A stretch of DNA of 7,222 bases from Oscillospiraceae bacterium (lineage in GTDB: Bacteria; Bacillota; Clostridia; Oscillospirales; Acutalibacteraceae): contig WRDE01000099.1 of assembly GCA_009783605.1 (NCBI GenBank), forward strand, positions 1-7,222. The letters run 5' to 3'. The notes below the pieces were generated by a model that did no database searches, had not been told where the DNA came from, and saw only the letters and a list, made by a program, of their open reading frames with translations. Positions 5,167 to 7,222 of this stretch are shown here, piece by piece (within the stretch, counting starts at the first letter, position 1; the number at the start of each line of letters is the position of its first letter). A program made the position numbers and the translations under genes.

Positions 5167-5715
5167 TCAACCGCCCGGTACCACACAAACACGCGCTTCG
5201 GTAATATTCAATACCGTTTTCACCGTCTCGGTTACACGCGCTTTGACTTCCGGATCGTTTCCTCCCTGGCAGATGACCGCTACCCCTTTGATGGTCGGCT
5301 GAATTTCGGTGACCAACAGCCCCTGGCGCCCGTTACCGGTATCCACTAAAATAACCGATTGCTCAAGGTTATCGCTCTGGGAATATTTTGATGAATCCGC
5401 GTTGGTGTTCTCCTCTCTGCCGCTGTCGCTTTTCTGCTGGTAGGCGTAAACATATTCCACGCCGTTTTCTAATGTCACCAAAACACGGCAGCTCCCAACC
5501 CCCTCAATTTGGCTCAATATACCGCTTAGCCGCTCTTCTAATTGCGCGGCGTATTGTTCCGCCGTAATGCTCGCGACGACTTGCGGTGGTTCCGGTTGTT
5601 TATCCGGTAGCAAGCTGGAAAGCATGATCAACAGTATGCCGGCCAATCCCACGGCGACCAATATTTTTTGCCCCTGCCCGCTTTTTAATCCGGAAATCCA
5701 TTTTTTTATGTTCAT
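5167..5715 (-). CDS. spoIIIAG: Stage III sporulation protein AG (SpoIIIAG)
   Basis: SpoIIIAG forms a large ring in the intermembrane space of the sporangium, on the mother-cell side of the SpoIIIA-SpoIIQ channel. The 182-residue protein has a short basic cytoplasmic start, one membrane segment (17-36), and a split ring-building domain: helix YAAQLEERLSGILSQIEGVG (55-74), strand CRVLVTLENGVEYVYAY (76-92), a polar Ser/Asn/Asp insert (about 94-118) that in the family forms part of the beta-barrel collar, then VILVDTGNGRQG, IQPTIKGVAVICQGG, a helix VKARVTETVKTVLNI and a last strand ending VCVVPGG. It is shorter than the B. subtilis protein (about 229 residues). GGAGG lies six bases before the ATG. 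It is 54 bases after spoIIIAF and 107 bases before spoIIIAH, the longest gap inside the spoIIIA block here. Confidence 0.94.
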   Translation of the reverse strand: MNIKKWISGLKSGQGQKILVAVGLAGILLIMLSSLLPDKQPEPPQVVASITAEQYAAQLEERLSGILSQIEGVGSCRVLVTLENGVEYVYAYQQKSDSGREENTNADSSKYSQSDNLEQSVILVDTGNGRQGLLVTEIQPTIKGVAVICQGGNDPEVKARVTETVKTVLNITEARVCVVPGG

Positions 5716-5769
5716 GGCCAGCCTCCGTTTCCTTAAAACATGATTGACACCTTAGGAAATGAGTGGATG

Positions 5770-6237
5770 CTATTCGATAAAAACCGTCACCTCCTGACCA
5801 AATCTGTGGCTCAATATCTGGGCGGCCGTCGCGCAGTATTGCCTATCCTGCTTGTCTAAATAGACCTCGATATGACTTATGTATATGCCGCCGTCTTCGG
5901 ATCTATCCATCTTCGCTCCGGCTTTTTTTGCCGAGAAATGATAATTTATCAGCGCTTCATTTACCGTTTTCAACAGAGCCGGCTGCAATTGTTTTTCTAT
6001 CTGCTCCTGAAGCCGGATTTCTAATTGTTCTGACCGGTCATAATCCGCCGTTATCGGAAAGGTAAAATCAATCAAATGAAACGCGGCCAGCGGGGAGAGG
6101 ACAGCGCAGAGAAAAAACGCGGCGATCAGTAATCTCATGATTTTTCCGCTCCCCTCCTTCGGCGTCAGCAATTGAATAAGCGAACAAGCGATCGCGGACA
6201 GACATAGTGTAGCCGCCCAGGCTCTAATGGCATCCAT
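5770..6237 (-). CDS. spoIIIAF: Stage III sporulation protein AF (SpoIIIAF)
   Basis: SpoIIIAF is a membrane component of the mother-cell SpoIIIA complex. Two membrane helices are visible near the N-terminus (about 5-24 with WAATLCLSAIACSLIQLL, and 33-53 with IMRLLIAAFFLCAVLSPLAAF), separated by a short polar loop PKEGSGK that is common in the family. The rest (about 60-155) is soluble: a charged helix ending in EKQLQPALLKTVNEALINYH, a strand GIYISHIEVYLD, a helix YCATAAQILSHRFG and a final strand EVTVFIE, consistent with a ring-building fold. At 155 residues it is shorter than the B. subtilis protein (about 206), mostly at the C-terminal end. GGAGGG is placed five bases before the ATG. Identity rests on the two-helix pattern plus position between spoIIIAE and spoIIIAG; sequence similarity in this family is low. 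Confidence 0.9.
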   Translation of the reverse strand: MDAIRAWAATLCLSAIACSLIQLLTPKEGSGKIMRLLIAAFFLCAVLSPLAAFHLIDFTFPITADYDRSEQLEIRLQEQIEKQLQPALLKTVNEALINYHFSAKKAGAKMDRSEDGGIYISHIEVYLDKQDRQYCATAAQILSHRFGQEVTVFIE

Positions 6238-6257
6238 GAGTACCCTCCATTTCCAAT

Positions 6258-6276
6258 AATTATATTATATACAATC
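6258..6276. repeat. 19-base A/T near-palindrome in the spoIIIAE-spoIIIAF spacer
   Basis: The plus strand reads AATTATATTATATACAATC, identical to the dxs-spacer copy (847-865) at 17 of 19 positions and in the same orientation. It ends 20 bases before the spoIIIAF start codon. The minus strand contains TATAAT hexamers here, but no -35 box is found at normal spacing, so it is not called as a promoter. Confidence 0.45.
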
Positions 6277-6317
6277 ACATTTATATCTTCCGCGTTTTTT
6301 GAGCTTATCGGAATTGT

Positions 6318-7222
6318 TTAACTTCCTGTAATTATTACTAATGTAGTTGCCATTATCATAAATAAAGCGCAGGATATTAATATACCTGTCAATGTTTTGA
6401 CAACCGATCCCGCCGACTTCAGCAGATTTTTCAGATTGTCCAGATCAAACATTTCGGCGGCAGCGGCGGTCAGGTTTAAGCAGAATAACCAGAGTGTACA
6501 CTGTATCAACGGCGGCAGAACGATCAACGCCGTGGCGGTGATGCCAAAACCGCCGATGACGGTTTTTAATAATCCGAGACAGCTTTTAACTGTGCCGAAA
6601 GCCTCGCCTATCGGACCGCCGATCACCGGTAAAAAACTTCCCATAGAAAACTTGATCGCTTTATTAGATACCGAATCTGCCGCGGCACCGACAAGGGTCT
6701 GTAATGTCAGCATACCGGCAAAGACCGTCAGCAGCAGCCCCAGAAGCCACATACCGCTTTTATTCAAAAGGCTGCCGATCCCGTTTAATTTTACCCCATT
6801 GGTCATCGAGCCGGTGGCGGAAATGGCCAGCGAGATGGTCATCAACGGCAATACTACACCTATCGTGACTGAAGATATCAATTGCGCCACAAACATCAAC
6901 ACGGTCTGATAGGAAGCGGCGGCGGCGATCTGCCCTCCGGCCGCGGATACGCCGGCGTAAACCGGCACAAAACTCAGCATAAAGACCGATACGCTGTCGC
7001 AGGCCTGGCAGACGTTTTTGATGCAGCCGGATAACGGGATCAGGACTGCTCCGCAGCCGGCCAACCCGCAGAGAACGGCAAATAATTCGCCGGATCCCGG
7101 ATCCTTTAATGTGTTTTTCATTCCCTCCAACCAGCCGTATAAAAGGATCACCCCGATAATAAAACCGGCGGCAGCCATCACCCCGGAGCTGTTTTCGGCT
7201 ATTAATCCAAGTAAACCTGAAA
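6318..7222 (-). CDS. spoIIIAE: Stage III sporulation protein AE (SpoIIIAE), C-terminal 300 residues (5' end outside window)
   Basis: SpoIIIAE is the large polytopic protein of the mother-cell SpoIIIA complex, thought to help form the membrane pore. The frame is open to the window edge, so the GTG/ATG near 7178-7181 is internal; about 100 N-terminal residues, including the usual signal sequence, are missing compared with the family length of about 400. Several hydrophobic segments are visible: AAAGFIIGVILLYGWL, LFAVLCGLAGCGAVLIPL, SVFMLSFVPVYAGVSAAGG, a long stretch from VLMFVAQL to LAISATGS, MWLLGLLLTVFAGMLTLQ, ITATALIVLPPLIQCTLWLF and ILISCALFMIMATTLVIIT. The conserved family segment KFSMGSFLPVIGGPIGEAFG, preceding VKSC, is present. 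The 80-base gap to spoIIIAF is A/T-rich. Upstream, spoIIIAA-AD and the sigma-E promoter are expected but lie outside. Confidence 0.94.
   Translation of the reverse strand, partial: SGLLGLIAENSSGVMAAAGFIIGVILLYGWLEGMKNTLKDPGSGELFAVLCGLAGCGAVLIPLSGCIKNVCQACDSVSVFMLSFVPVYAGVSAAGGQIAAAASYQTVLMFVAQLISSVTIGVVLPLMTISLAISATGSMTNGVKLNGIGSLLNKSGMWLLGLLLTVFAGMLTLQTLVGAAADSVSNKAIKFSMGSFLPVIGGPIGEAFGTVKSCLGLLKTVIGGFGITATALIVLPPLIQCTLWLFCLNLTAAAAEMFDLDNLKNLLKSAGSVVKTLTGILISCALFMIMATTLVIITGS

Noticed and set aside
5728..5759. TTTCCT/AGGAAA inverted repeat upstream of the spoIIIAG ribosome site
   Set aside because: Only 6 bp with a 20-base loop; too weak to claim a structure.
7176..7181. GTG/ATG as the true start of the right-most gene
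   Set aside because: The frame is open to the window edge, the residues before it continue a plausible membrane-protein sequence, and SpoIIIAE is normally about 100 residues longer.

Overview
The window is about 7.2 kb of an endospore-forming Firmicute chromosome with every recognisable gene on the minus strand. The order, in transcription direction (right to left), is spoIIIAE (5' end outside the window), spoIIIAF, spoIIIAG, spoIIIAH, an Asp23/Gls24-family gene, nusB, xseA, xseB, ispA and dxs (3' end outside the window). This arrangement, with the sporulation spoIIIA block directly upstream of Asp23-nusB-xseAB-ispA-dxs, is familiar from Clostridia and related anaerobic spore formers. Genus-level placement is not possible from the sequence alone. 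I see no plus-strand gene, mobile element, tRNA, rRNA or CRISPR array.

Right part (about 4478-7222): the distal spoIIIA genes. Their products build the mother-cell side of the channel across the two membranes around the forespore. SpoIIIAE is polytopic, while SpoIIIAF, SpoIIIAG and SpoIIIAH are anchored proteins with soluble ring-building or SpoIIQ-facing domains.

Left part (1 to about 4330): a housekeeping block. A convincing sigma-A-type promoter with extended -10 and A/T-rich upstream element lies at about 4423-4477, between spoIIIAH and the Asp23 gene. It should let the downstream genes be expressed in vegetative cells independently of the sporulation operon. NusB serves rRNA antitermination; XseA and XseB are the two subunits of exonuclease VII; IspA and DXS act in isoprenoid synthesis (DXS is the entry step of the MEP pathway, IspA makes farnesyl diphosphate).

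The most unusual feature is in the spacers. All gene junctions have gaps of 41 to about 160 bases, and most are strongly A+T-rich compared with the moderately G+C-rich genes. Four carry related 19-base near-palindromes sited 20-30 bases upstream of the next start codon, and two others carry perfect 11-bp A/T hairpins. I found no clearly new gene system. Other points of interest are a roughly 22-residue acidic insertion in DXS, its TTG start, and an Ala/Pro-rich tail on XseB.
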